A DNA stretch of 64,000 nucleotides from contig JADZEM010000190.1 of the NCBI GenBank assembly GCA_020850535.1, positions 24,368-88,367 on the forward strand, in the 5' to 3' direction. The stretch's first letter is position 1; each line of letters begins with the position of its first letter. The notes below the pieces were generated by a model. That model did not search any database. It was not told the DNA's origin and saw nothing but the letters and a program-made list of their open reading frames with translations. Made by a program: the position numbers and the translations under genes. This DNA comes from Chloroflexota bacterium. GTDB taxonomy: Bacteria > Chloroflexota > UBA6077 > JACCZL01. Below are positions 8,611 to 15,597 of the stretch, piece by piece.

Positions 8611-9561
8611 GTGTTCCGATATGTGATTCGGCGCATCCTCTCTGCCGTCCCCGTCATGCTCGTCGTCACAGCGGCGGTCTTCACCCTGCTGTATCTCACC
8701 CCCGGCGACCCTGCCGGCGTGATCCTCGGCCCAGACGCCACGCCCGAGCGCATCGCTGAGCTACGCGGCCGGCTCGGCCTGGACGATCCGTTCTACGTCC
8801 AGATGCTGCGCTGGTACGGCAAGCTCTTCCAGGGTGATCTCGGGAACTCCCTGTTCCTGAATCAGCCCGTGGCCCGCGCCATCATGGACCGCGCCGAGCC
8901 AACCCTGTTGCTGACGACGCTGGCCCTGTTGGTGGCCCTGCTCATCGGCCTGCCAACGGGGATCATCGCCGCGCTCGGCCGGGGCCGCGCCGTCGATACC
9001 CTCGTGATGCTCGTCGCCATCGTCGGCGTCTCCATGCCGACCTTCTGGCTCGGCCTCAACCTGATCTACGTCTTCGCTGTCTCGCTGCGCTGGCTGCCGC
9101 TGGCGGGCTACCAGGGGCTGGATCAGGGTCCGCAGGAGACGATCCGCTACCTGATCATGCCGGCCGTCACGCTGGGGCTGGCCCAGGGGGCGCTGCTCGC
9201 CCGCATGACCCGTTCGATGATGCTGGAGACCCTCGGCGAGGATTACGTGCGGACCGCCCGCGCCAAGGGCCTCAACAAGCCGGCCGTCGTCATCAAGCAC
9301 GCCCTCCGCAACGCCATGATCCCCCTCGTCACCGTCATCGGCCTGAGCTTCGCCGTCCTGATGGGCGGCGCCGTCATCACCGAGCAGGTCTTCAACATCC
9401 CGGGCGTCGGGCGGCTGCTGATCCAGGCCATTGGCCGACGGGACTATCCGCTCGTGCAGGGGATCGTGCTGATCATCGCGCTCATGTACGTCATGATCAA
9501 CCTGCTGGTCGACATCCTCTACGGCGTGCTCGATCCGCGCCTGCGGCAGACCAGGGCGTGA
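8611..9561 (+). CDS. ABC transporter permease, DppB/OppB type
   Basis: This is a 316-residue integral membrane protein. It has an N-terminal helix (RRILSAVPVMLVVTAAVF), the LTPGDPA motif typical of DppB-type permeases, and about six helices. The EAA-like coupling loop is near residues 225-245 (KHALRNAMIPLV), and the typical C-terminus LVDILYGVLDPRLR is present. GTG at 8611 is the natural start because the first residues MFRYVIRRIL match the family. It should form the heterodimeric channel with the next gene for solutes delivered by the upstream binding proteins. The partner ATPases are not in this window. Confidence 0.93.
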   Translation: MFRYVIRRILSAVPVMLVVTAAVFTLLYLTPGDPAGVILGPDATPERIAELRGRLGLDDPFYVQMLRWYGKLFQGDLGNSLFLNQPVARAIMDRAEPTLLLTTLALLVALLIGLPTGIIAALGRGRAVDTLVMLVAIVGVSMPTFWLGLNLIYVFAVSLRWLPLAGYQGLDQGPQETIRYLIMPAVTLGLAQGALLARMTRSMMLETLGEDYVRTARAKGLNKPAVVIKHALRNAMIPLVTVIGLSFAVLMGGAVITEQVFNIPGVGRLLIQAIGRRDYPLVQGIVLIIALMYVMINLLVDILYGVLDPRLRQTRA

Positions 9562-9608
9562 GGCGGATCGTGATGGATGCAACGCAGACAGAGAGCAGGG
9601 CGTAACCG

Positions 9609-10568
9609 ATGGCGCAAGCACAGACATCATCCCAGGCTGGCGTGGCAACGGAGCCGCCTTCGCCCACGGAGACGCCCGTCACCACCGCCGGGCGGGTTCG
9701 CCGCAAGCAGACCTTCCTCACCCGGTTCCTGCGCCATCGGAGCGGGGTGATCGGCGCCGGCATCCTGATCGTCGTGGCGGTCGTGGCCGTCCTCGCGCAG
9801 TTCGGCCTGCTCATGAACCACGATCCGACGCTCGCCACGCCGCAGGCCCGCTTCCAGGCCCCGATGGCCCAGGCAGCAGCGCCGGCCACTGGCGCCTACA
9901 TCCTCGGCACCGACAACCTCGGACGGGACATCTACAGCCGCGTCATCAAAGGCAGCCAGGTCTCGCTGCTGGTGGGTCTCGGCGTCTCCCTGGCCACCGT
10001 CCTGGCCGGCACGTTCATCGGCTTGCTGGCTGGCTTCTTCAAGAAGCTTGACAGCCCGCTGATGCGCCTGATGGACAGCATGATGGCGTTTCCGGGCGTC
10101 ATCCTGGCCCTGGCCATCATGTCCGTGCGCGGCCCGAGCGTCGGCAACGTGATCCTGGCGCTCAGCATCGTCTACACGCCGCGCTTCGCCCGCGTGGTGC
10201 GGAGCGTCGTGCTGACGATCCGCGAGCTGCAGTACATCGAGGCGGCGCACGCCCTCGGGATCGGCAATGCCCGCATCATGCTGCGGCACATCCTCCCGAA
10301 CTGCCTCTCGCCGATGATCGTGCAGTCCACCTTCGTCTTCGCAGACGCCGTGCTCGGCGAAGCGGGCCTCAGCTTCCTGGGCGTCGGCACCCCGCCGGAC
10401 ATCCCGTCCTGGGGCCAGATGCTTGGCGACGCCCGCAACTTCCTGGCTCAGGCCCCCTGGACGATGGTCGCGCCGGGCGCGGCGCTGATGGTGACCGTCT
10501 TCGGCCTGAACACCCTCGGCGACGGCATCCGCGACATCCTGGACCCGCGCCTGCGCCGCGAAACGTAG
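9609..10568 (+). CDS. ABC transporter permease, DppC/OppC type
   Basis: This is a 319-residue protein. A variable cytoplasmic N-terminus of about 40 residues precedes the first helix (SGVIGAGILIVVAVVAVLAQ). The periplasmic GTDNLGRDIYSR motif is diagnostic for the DppC branch. The EAA loop ALGIGNARIMLRHILPN lies near residue 220, and FGLNTLGDGIRDILDPRLR ends the protein. It follows the DppB-type gene by 47 nt. In known operons of this kind dppD and dppF ATPase genes come next; here a convergent, unrelated gene follows, so the ATPases must be supplied from elsewhere. Confidence 0.93.
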   Translation: MAQAQTSSQAGVATEPPSPTETPVTTAGRVRRKQTFLTRFLRHRSGVIGAGILIVVAVVAVLAQFGLLMNHDPTLATPQARFQAPMAQAAAPATGAYILGTDNLGRDIYSRVIKGSQVSLLVGLGVSLATVLAGTFIGLLAGFFKKLDSPLMRLMDSMMAFPGVILALAIMSVRGPSVGNVILALSIVYTPRFARVVRSVVLTIRELQYIEAAHALGIGNARIMLRHILPNCLSPMIVQSTFVFADAVLGEAGLSFLGVGTPPDIPSWGQMLGDARNFLAQAPWTMVAPGAALMVTVFGLNTLGDGIRDILDPRLRRET

Positions 10569-10573
10569 TCTGG

Positions 10574-10629
10574 ATCGTGAGCCGTGGGTCGTGGAGTTTT
10601 GCCCCCGCGACCCACGATCTACGACCCAG
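10574..10629. repeat. Heptad-repeat intergenic element A (also a convergent-terminator candidate)
   Basis: Three G-rich heptads (GATCGTG, AGCCGTG, GGTCGTG) are followed by a 14-nt spacer with TTTT. C-rich heptads of the opposite sense (CGACCCA, CGATCTA, CGACCCA) then follow. The arms can pair (CGTGGGTCG with CGACCCACG, 10584-10617), so the element may terminate both converging genes. It overlaps the last codons of the minus-strand gene. Confidence 0.7.
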
Positions 10630-11056
10630 GCCCCCCGTTCCAGCTCCAGCCCACCAGCCGCGTCGGGGCGATTCGCAGCAGCGGCAGCTCTTCCAGCGCC
10701 ATAGCCCGGTACTGCCGGTAGCGCACCCGCAGCGCCGCCAGTGCGCGCGTGCGCTCGTCGGCATCCTCCACCAGGCCCGCCACGCCCCGCACCTGGAGCC
10801 AGGCTAACCGCGTCCAGTCCTCATCCTCGTAGTGATCGACGACCAGGCAGACGCGCGGGTTGGCGAGGATGTTCCGGACGCGCCGCAGGTCGCGAGGATC
10901 GCCCGACTTCGGCTTCTCGTCAATCGGCGTGTAGATGACGCCGTCCAGCAGGGCGTAGCAGATCGGCACCGCGTGCGGCTGGCCGTTCGGATCGACGGTC
11001 GCGAACCGGCCGGCGCGCTGCCGTTCGAGAAACGCCGCCTGCGCCTCGGAGATCAT
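10619..11056 (-). CDS. PPOX-class F420-dependent or FMN-dependent oxidoreductase
   Basis: This is a 145-residue split-barrel protein of the pyridoxamine-5'-phosphate-oxidase-like superfamily. The N-terminus (ISEAQAAFLERQRAGRFATV) and PHAVPICYALLDG are typical of the TIGR03668-like F420 group. The chain continues with a KPKSGDPRDLRRVRNILANP cofactor segment and VDHYEDEDW. ATG at 11056 is preferred because a G-rich site (GAGGGGGAC) lies just upstream; an open extension to 11113 does not resemble the family. It probably reduces an unsaturated substrate with F420H2. The cofactor is inferred from the subgroup, not seen. Confidence 0.8.
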   Translation of the reverse strand: MISEAQAAFLERQRAGRFATVDPNGQPHAVPICYALLDGVIYTPIDEKPKSGDPRDLRRVRNILANPRVCLVVDHYEDEDWTRLAWLQVRGVAGLVEDADERTRALAALRVRYRQYRAMALEELPLLRIAPTRLVGWSWNGGPGS

Positions 11057-11368
11057 GTCTTCACGTCCCCCTCGTGCGTGACTCGTGTCCACCACGGTCA
11101 GTTGATGATGCACAGAGCACCCTCGTGGTCAGAGGCGCAACCGTCACAGAAGACGTGACGTCAGCGCTGCCACACGCCCCACACGGTGCGGACCGCCTCC
11201 TATCGTAGTGTGCGGCGCTTCGTCATGGCTTCCGCATGACAGGTGACCATTGCCCTGCCCCGCGACGGAGCGCATAGTTCTTGCAGAAGGCCTGAACGCC
11301 ACCCGCCGTCCGCATACCCGCGGCGACGATGGCTGCACGATCGGGAGACCGGATCGGAGGCAGGAACC
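11057..11368. other. Divergent intergenic region, no gene seen
   Basis: This 312-nt spacer lies between the divergent PPOX and stress-protein genes and must hold both promoters. I see no convincing -35/-10 pair, repeat or small ORF with a ribosome site in it, apart from the GGAGG at 11356-11360 that serves the downstream gene. Confidence 0.5.
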
Positions 11369-11896
11369 ATGCAACGCACCCACGGCAAGAGCATCGTCGT
11401 CGGCGTGTTTGACGACCGTGTCGATGCCGAGCACGCCCTGATGGCGCTCCGAGAGGAAGGCCTCTCGCCAACCCAGATCGACGTCGCCGTACTCGAAACG
11501 CCCGAGTCGACAGCCGTCACGCGCGCCCCGACTGAGCGGCGCGCCACCCGCGTCGACGAGACCTCCGGCATCCTCGCCGGCGGCCTGCTCGGGGGGGTCG
11601 CCGGCTGGCTCCTGGCCGCCTCAACCGTCGCCGTGCCCGGCCTGGGGGCGCTGGTCGCGGCCGGGGCACTCGTCGGGGCGCTTGGCGGGGCCGGCATCGG
11701 CGCAGCGACCGGCGGTCTGATCGGCTACCTGATCGATCACGGACTGCACCACGCCGAGGCCAGCTACTATCACGAGCGCGTCAGTCACGGCGCAGCCGTC
11801 GTCATCGTCCGCGACGCCACCGGCCGCGAGTCAGAGGTCCGCGAGCTGCTCCAGCGCCACCACGGTCACGACTACCACACCCGTCCCGGCCGCTGA
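11369..11896 (+). CDS. Glycine-zipper general stress-type protein
   Basis: This is a 175-residue protein; the ATG at 11369 follows GGAGG at 11356-11360. The N-terminus (SIVVGVFDDRVDAEHALMAL) resembles the general-stress-protein-17M-like fold that opens many such proteins. Residues 65-125 form a Gly/Ala-rich hydrophobic double segment (GILAGGLLGGVAGWLLAAS and GALVGALGGAGIGAATGGL), which is a glycine zipper likely to lie in a membrane. A second alpha/beta segment (GAAVVIVRDATGRESEVREL) ends the protein. The role is not known; homologues are often stress-induced. It is a single gene with its own terminator. Confidence 0.7.
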   Translation: MQRTHGKSIVVGVFDDRVDAEHALMALREEGLSPTQIDVAVLETPESTAVTRAPTERRATRVDETSGILAGGLLGGVAGWLLAASTVAVPGLGALVAAGALVGALGGAGIGAATGGLIGYLIDHGLHHAEASYYHERVSHGAAVVIVRDATGRESEVRELLQRHHGHDYHTRPGR

Positions 11897-11939
11897 GCCC
11901 CGCACACTCCATCCCGCAGCCCGCGCGGCAGACGCTTCG

Positions 11940-11973
11940 ACGGTCGCTCGCGTACCCCGCGAGCGACCGTTTC
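11940..11973 (+). terminator. Terminator after the stress-type protein
   Basis: A perfect 13-bp stem (ACGGTCGCTCGCG and its complement) with a 5-nt loop is followed by TTTCC, 44 nt after the stop codon at 11896. Confidence 0.75.
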
Positions 11974-12038
11974 CGCTGCCACCCCGGCGTCCCACCACGC
12001 CATAATCCGCCGGCTGTTACGCTGCGCTCGGAGGATGG

Positions 12039-12947
12039 ATGGTCGTGCGAATCCGCGCCCTGACAACGGCCGACATCCCGGCCGGCCAGCGACTCCGCGC
12101 GCAGGCTGGCTGGAACCAGACCGCTGCCGACTGGCAGCGGCTCCTGGCCTGGGAGCCAGAAGGCTGCTGGGTCGCGGAGCGTGACGGGCAGGTGCTCGGC
12201 ACCACGAGCGTCACCACCTACGGACAGCGCATCGCCTGGGTCGGCATGGTCCTGGTGGACGAGGCCCACCGTGGACAGGGCATCGGCAAGGCGCTGCTCA
12301 CGCACGCCCTGGCCTACCTGGATCGCCTCGGCGTCGAAACCGTCGCGCTGGACTCCACGCCGGCCGGCCAGCCGCTCTACCAACGCCTCGGTTTCGCCGA
12401 GCAGTTCGAGCTGGCACGCTGGCGCGGCCCGTTCCCGACGCTCGCCGGAGCGGCAAGCCTTGACGCTGCACACGGCACAGCCGACCCCGAGGTCATCCGC
12501 TCACGGAGCGCCGTTGTTCGCCCGCTCCAGGTGGCTGATCTCCCAGTGCTCGCAGCCTACGACGCAGGCCGGTTCGGCGTGGACCGCGCGCACGTGCTCG
12601 GCGCGCTCGTGGGCGGCCACCCGGCAACCTGCTTCGTGGCCGAGCTTGAAGAAGCCATCCAGGGCTACGCCCTGAGCCGCCCCGGCGCTCGCGCGTGGCA
12701 CCTCGGGCCGCTCGCCGCCGACGCCCCTGAGACCGCCGAAGCGTTGATCCGCGCGTCGCTTGCCGCCGCCACGCCCCCCGCCGAGCTCGTCATGGACGCC
12801 ATCACACCCAACGCCGCTGCCGTCCAGCTATCCGAGCGTCTCGATCTCACGCTGGTGCGGCCGTTCATCAGGATGACACGCGGCGCGCCGCCCCCGGCCA
12901 TCGATCTCGCGCGCGTCTACACGTCAGCCGGCCCGGAGCTGGGATAG
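12039..12947 (+). CDS. GNAT family N-acetyltransferase with two GNAT domains
   Basis: This is a 302-residue protein. Residues 1-140 form a complete GNAT domain: the acetyl-CoA loop appears as VDEAHRGQGIGKALL, and motif B as TPAGQPLYQRLGF. Residues 160-300 form a second, divergent GNAT-like half (VRPLQVADLPVLAAYD). It lacks a clear RGQG loop and may only bind substrate. The ATG is preceded by GGAGG. The acetyl acceptor is unknown. An insertion-like palindrome follows the gene. Confidence 0.82.
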   Translation: MVVRIRALTTADIPAGQRLRAQAGWNQTAADWQRLLAWEPEGCWVAERDGQVLGTTSVTTYGQRIAWVGMVLVDEAHRGQGIGKALLTHALAYLDRLGVETVALDSTPAGQPLYQRLGFAEQFELARWRGPFPTLAGAASLDAAHGTADPEVIRSRSAVVRPLQVADLPVLAAYDAGRFGVDRAHVLGALVGGHPATCFVAELEEAIQGYALSRPGARAWHLGPLAADAPETAEALIRASLAAATPPAELVMDAITPNAAAVQLSERLDLTLVRPFIRMTRGAPPPAIDLARVYTSAGPELG

Positions 12948-12996
12948 ACACGCCGATCAGCGTAGTATTCCACCACGCGAAAGGCGATGTCCTCTC

Positions 12997-13131
12997 TGTC
13001 ATCCCGAGCGGAGCGAGCGTGCGAGCGCAGTCGAGGGATCTTTTCTTGTACACCCCTGCGACGAAGATCCTCCGCTTCGCTCGTTCCTCGCGTAGCTTGA
13101 CCTGCGCTTGCCGAATGGGGTCGGGATGACA
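12997..13131. repeat. Palindromic intergenic element with TGTCATCCCGA/TCGGGATGACA ends
   Basis: The perfect 11-nt terminal inverted repeats enclose internal arms with GAGCGGAGCGAGCG and GATCCTCCGCTTCGCTCG. No ORF with a ribosome site lies inside. The ends resemble those of the palindrome at 44330-44470 (TGTCATCCTGA), so the elements probably belong to one superfamily of small non-coding repeats (MITE- or REP-like). Confidence 0.7.
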
Positions 13132-13174
13132 AACCCCTCACATCCAGCCTGGCGAAGTAGGAGATCTGAAACAG

Positions 13175-13309
13175 GAAAAAGCCCGAGCAGCCTGCCCGCA
13201 CGACGTCCGCGATGCCTGGGTAGCACGCTCGATGACCAGGGGTAGGCCGGTCGACCGACACGCGCTACGAGGACCGTCGGAAGGTCATTCGGGTCTCAAC
13301 TGCTCGGGC
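13175..13309 (-). ncRNA. Candidate structured RNA or elaborate 3' UTR of thrS
   Basis: On the minus strand this segment opens with GCCCGAGCAG (13309-13300) and closes with its exact complement (13190-13181), followed at once by TTTTT. Two further helices can form in crossing order: AATGACC at 13289-13283 with GGTCAT at 13237-13232, and GTAGCGCG at 13268-13261 with CGTGCTAC at 13227-13220. That would be a pseudoknot. It lies 85 nt downstream of the thrS stop codon. No known RNA class matches by eye; SRP RNA, tmRNA and RNase P signatures are absent. Confidence 0.35.
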
Positions 13310-13393
13310 CACCAGAAGCCTACCACCGCCCGGCCGACCGTGCGCGCCCGCGACATCTCGGGCGCATCACGATCAACCGCCCCGCTCCCGCTC

Positions 13394-15166
13394 CTATTTC
13401 ACGACCCGCTCGTCGCGCTCCGTCCGGACCCGCTCCACGAACGCTGCCCGCTCCATCGCGCCGAGATCGCCAGCGCCGCGCTCCCGCACCGAGACCGTCC
13501 CACCCTGCACGTCACGGTCGCCCATGACCAGAATGTACGGCACGCGCTGCTGCTCGGCCTGCCGAATCTTGTTCTGCATCCGCTCGCGGCGCGTGTCCAC
13601 CTCGGCCCGCATGCCGATCTTCATCAGCTCACCCTTGACCTGCTCCGCGTACTCGATGTGCCGATCCGCAATCGGGATCGCCAGCACCTGAACCGGCGCC
13701 AGCCAGAGCGGGAACGACCCGCCGTACTTTTCGATCAGGTACGCGATCATCCGCACCAGCGTGCCGATGACCCCCCGGTGCACCATCACCGGGCGGTGGA
13801 ACTGGCCGTCCTCGCCCACGTACTCCAGTTGGAACTGGTTCGGCAGGTGGAAGTCGACCTGGATGGTGGAGATCGTCTCACTGTGGCCCAGCGGGTCGCG
13901 CAGCTGAATGTCGATCTTCGGCCCGTAGAACGCGGCCTCGCCCGGCGCCTCGACGTACTCCAGTCCCAGGCTCTCCATCGCATCCTTGAGGTACCGCTCG
14001 CCGCGCGCCCACATCTCCGGGTTGTCGACGTACTTCTCCTTGTCGTTCGGATCCCACAGCGAGAGCCGGTACCAGTGGTCCTTGATGCCCAGCACGTCGT
14101 AGATGTGCTCGATGAGCTGAACCACCCCGACGATCTCGTTCTGGATCTGCTCGGGCGTGCAGAAGATGTGGGCGTCGTTCAGATCCATCCGGCGGACCCG
14201 GCTCAGGCCGCTCAGCTCGCCAGACTTCTCGTACCGCCACATCGTCCCGAACTCGGCCAGCCGGAGCGGCAGCTCGCGGTAGCTGCGCTGCTCGTGCTTG
14301 TAGATCTGGATGTGGTGCGGACAGTTCATCGGCCGGAGGACCATCTCCTCCTCGCCGTACTCCATCACCGGGAACATCGAGTCCTTGTAGTGCGCCCAGT
14401 GGCCCGAGGTCTTGTACATATCGACCTTCGCCACGTCGGGCGTCACCACGTGCTGGTAGCCGCGCTGCAGCTCCAGATCGGTGACGTACCGTTCAAGCTC
14501 CCGGCGGATCGTCGCGCCCTTCGGCAGCCAGAGCGGCAGGCCCGGCCCGACGAGGTCGGAGAAGGTGAACAGCCCCAGCTCCCGCCCCAGCCGCCGGTGG
14601 TCGCGGCGGCGGGCCTCCTCCAGCCGGTTCAGGTAGTCGTCCAGATCCTGGGCCGACTCCCACGAGGTGCCGTAGATGCGCTGGAGCATCGGCCGCTTCT
14701 CGTCGCCGCGCCAGTACGCGCCCGCCACCGAGAGCAGCTTGAACGCCTTGATGTGGCTGGTGCTCGGGACGTGCGGGCCACGGCAGAGGTCGGTCCAGTC
14801 CGAACCCGTGTCGTAGAACGAGGTGACCTCGCCCGCTGGCAGCCCTTCGAGGATCTCGATCTTGTACTTCTCGCCGCGCACCTGGTTCTCGGCCAGCGCC
14901 GCCTCACGTGAGACCTCGCGGCGGACGAACGGCTCGTCGGCGGCGATGATCTTCCCCATCTCCGCCTCGATGGCCGCGAAATCCTCCGTCGAAAGCTGCT
15001 TCGCCGGCACGTCGATGTCGTAGTAGAAGCCGTCCTCGATCGGCGGCCCAATCGCGAGCATCGCGCCAGGGTACAGACGTTGTACAGCCTTGGCCATGAC
15101 GTGCGCGGTGCTGTGCCGCAAAATGTCGAGTGGAGACTGCGGCTTGCTCTGGCCCTCGTCAGACAT
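13394..15166 (-). CDS. thrS: Threonine-tRNA ligase, lacking the TGS domain
   Basis: This is a 590-residue enzyme that charges tRNA-Thr. It begins directly at the editing domain; the editing HxxxH is seen in ILRHSTAHVMAKAV and the second half in DLCRGPHV. The N-terminal TGS domain of about 60 residues found in the long forms is missing. The class II catalytic core follows: the zinc-site cysteine in MNCPHH, motif 2 around FGTMWRYEKSGELSG, and the motif 3 region HRGVIGTLVRMIAYL. The C-terminal anticodon-binding domain ends the protein. ATG 15166 follows GGAGAGGGG. The gene sits behind a T-box riboswitch and its own promoter. Confidence 0.96.
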   Translation of the reverse strand: MSDEGQSKPQSPLDILRHSTAHVMAKAVQRLYPGAMLAIGPPIEDGFYYDIDVPAKQLSTEDFAAIEAEMGKIIAADEPFVRREVSREAALAENQVRGEKYKIEILEGLPAGEVTSFYDTGSDWTDLCRGPHVPSTSHIKAFKLLSVAGAYWRGDEKRPMLQRIYGTSWESAQDLDDYLNRLEEARRRDHRRLGRELGLFTFSDLVGPGLPLWLPKGATIRRELERYVTDLELQRGYQHVVTPDVAKVDMYKTSGHWAHYKDSMFPVMEYGEEEMVLRPMNCPHHIQIYKHEQRSYRELPLRLAEFGTMWRYEKSGELSGLSRVRRMDLNDAHIFCTPEQIQNEIVGVVQLIEHIYDVLGIKDHWYRLSLWDPNDKEKYVDNPEMWARGERYLKDAMESLGLEYVEAPGEAAFYGPKIDIQLRDPLGHSETISTIQVDFHLPNQFQLEYVGEDGQFHRPVMVHRGVIGTLVRMIAYLIEKYGGSFPLWLAPVQVLAIPIADRHIEYAEQVKGELMKIGMRAEVDTRRERMQNKIRQAEQQRVPYILVMGDRDVQGGTVSVRERGAGDLGAMERAAFVERVRTERDERVVK

Positions 15167-15175
15167 GGGATACCC

Positions 15176-15524
15176 CTCTCCGGGAACGAATAACGGCCCT
15201 GCCGTCCTCGGGACGAGCGGGCCGTTCGTGGTTCCACCCGGGGTTCCCCTGCCGCGTGGCGCGCGCTCCGCACGACGCCAGCAGGGCTTCTTAGGCCGGT
15301 AACGGGGCCACCGTGCCAGCGTACTGACAGGCCGTGCACACCAGGGATGCGCGGACTGCGTTCCGTGGCCAGCTCGCGGGTGGTGTTCGCCGGGCCTCAC
15401 GCGCGAGGGCTTCCAGCCGGTGACCCTCGCTCTCTGGGGGTGAGATGCCCCGGGTACTCGTCCCGGTCATCGCCATCGTATGGGTGCTGTCAGCGAGCCG
15501 CGCTGGCAACGCAACGCGACGTGT
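15176..15524 (-). promoter_or_regulatory. T-box riboswitch controlling thrS, threonine ACC specifier
   Basis: Reading the minus strand 5' to 3', there is a Stem I with AGTA (15457-15454) and AGAGAG (15435-15430). A specifier candidate GAAC-ACC-A follows, with ACC (threonine) at 15384-15382. The T-box core GGGTGGAACCACG lies at 15239-15227. A competing hairpin with 8-bp AACGGCCC/GGGCCGTT ends spans 15226-15192, right before the GGAGAGGGG ribosome site. Uncharged tRNA-Thr should favour the antiterminator or antisequestrator. No long U-run follows the hairpin, so control may be translational rather than transcriptional. Confidence 0.9.
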
Positions 15525-15530
15525 TCCTCA

Positions 15531-15559
15531 ATGATAGGGAGAGCCTGGCCCCCCGTCAA
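15531..15559 (-). promoter_or_regulatory. Sigma-70-type promoter of the thrS T-box leader
   Basis: TTGACG (15559-15554) and TATCAT (15536-15531) are separated by exactly 17 nt. They would start RNA at about 15524, just before the T-box Stem I. This is the best-formed promoter in the window. Confidence 0.75.
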
Positions 15560-15597
15560 CAGCCCCCCCTGATCTCGCGCTCACCAGCGATCCAGCG

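Noticed and set aside
13175..13309. SRP RNA, tmRNA or RNase P RNA at the thrS 3' side
   Set aside because: The conserved SRP tetraloop region, the tmRNA tag ORF and the RNase P core sequences are absent; kept only as an unknown RNA candidate.
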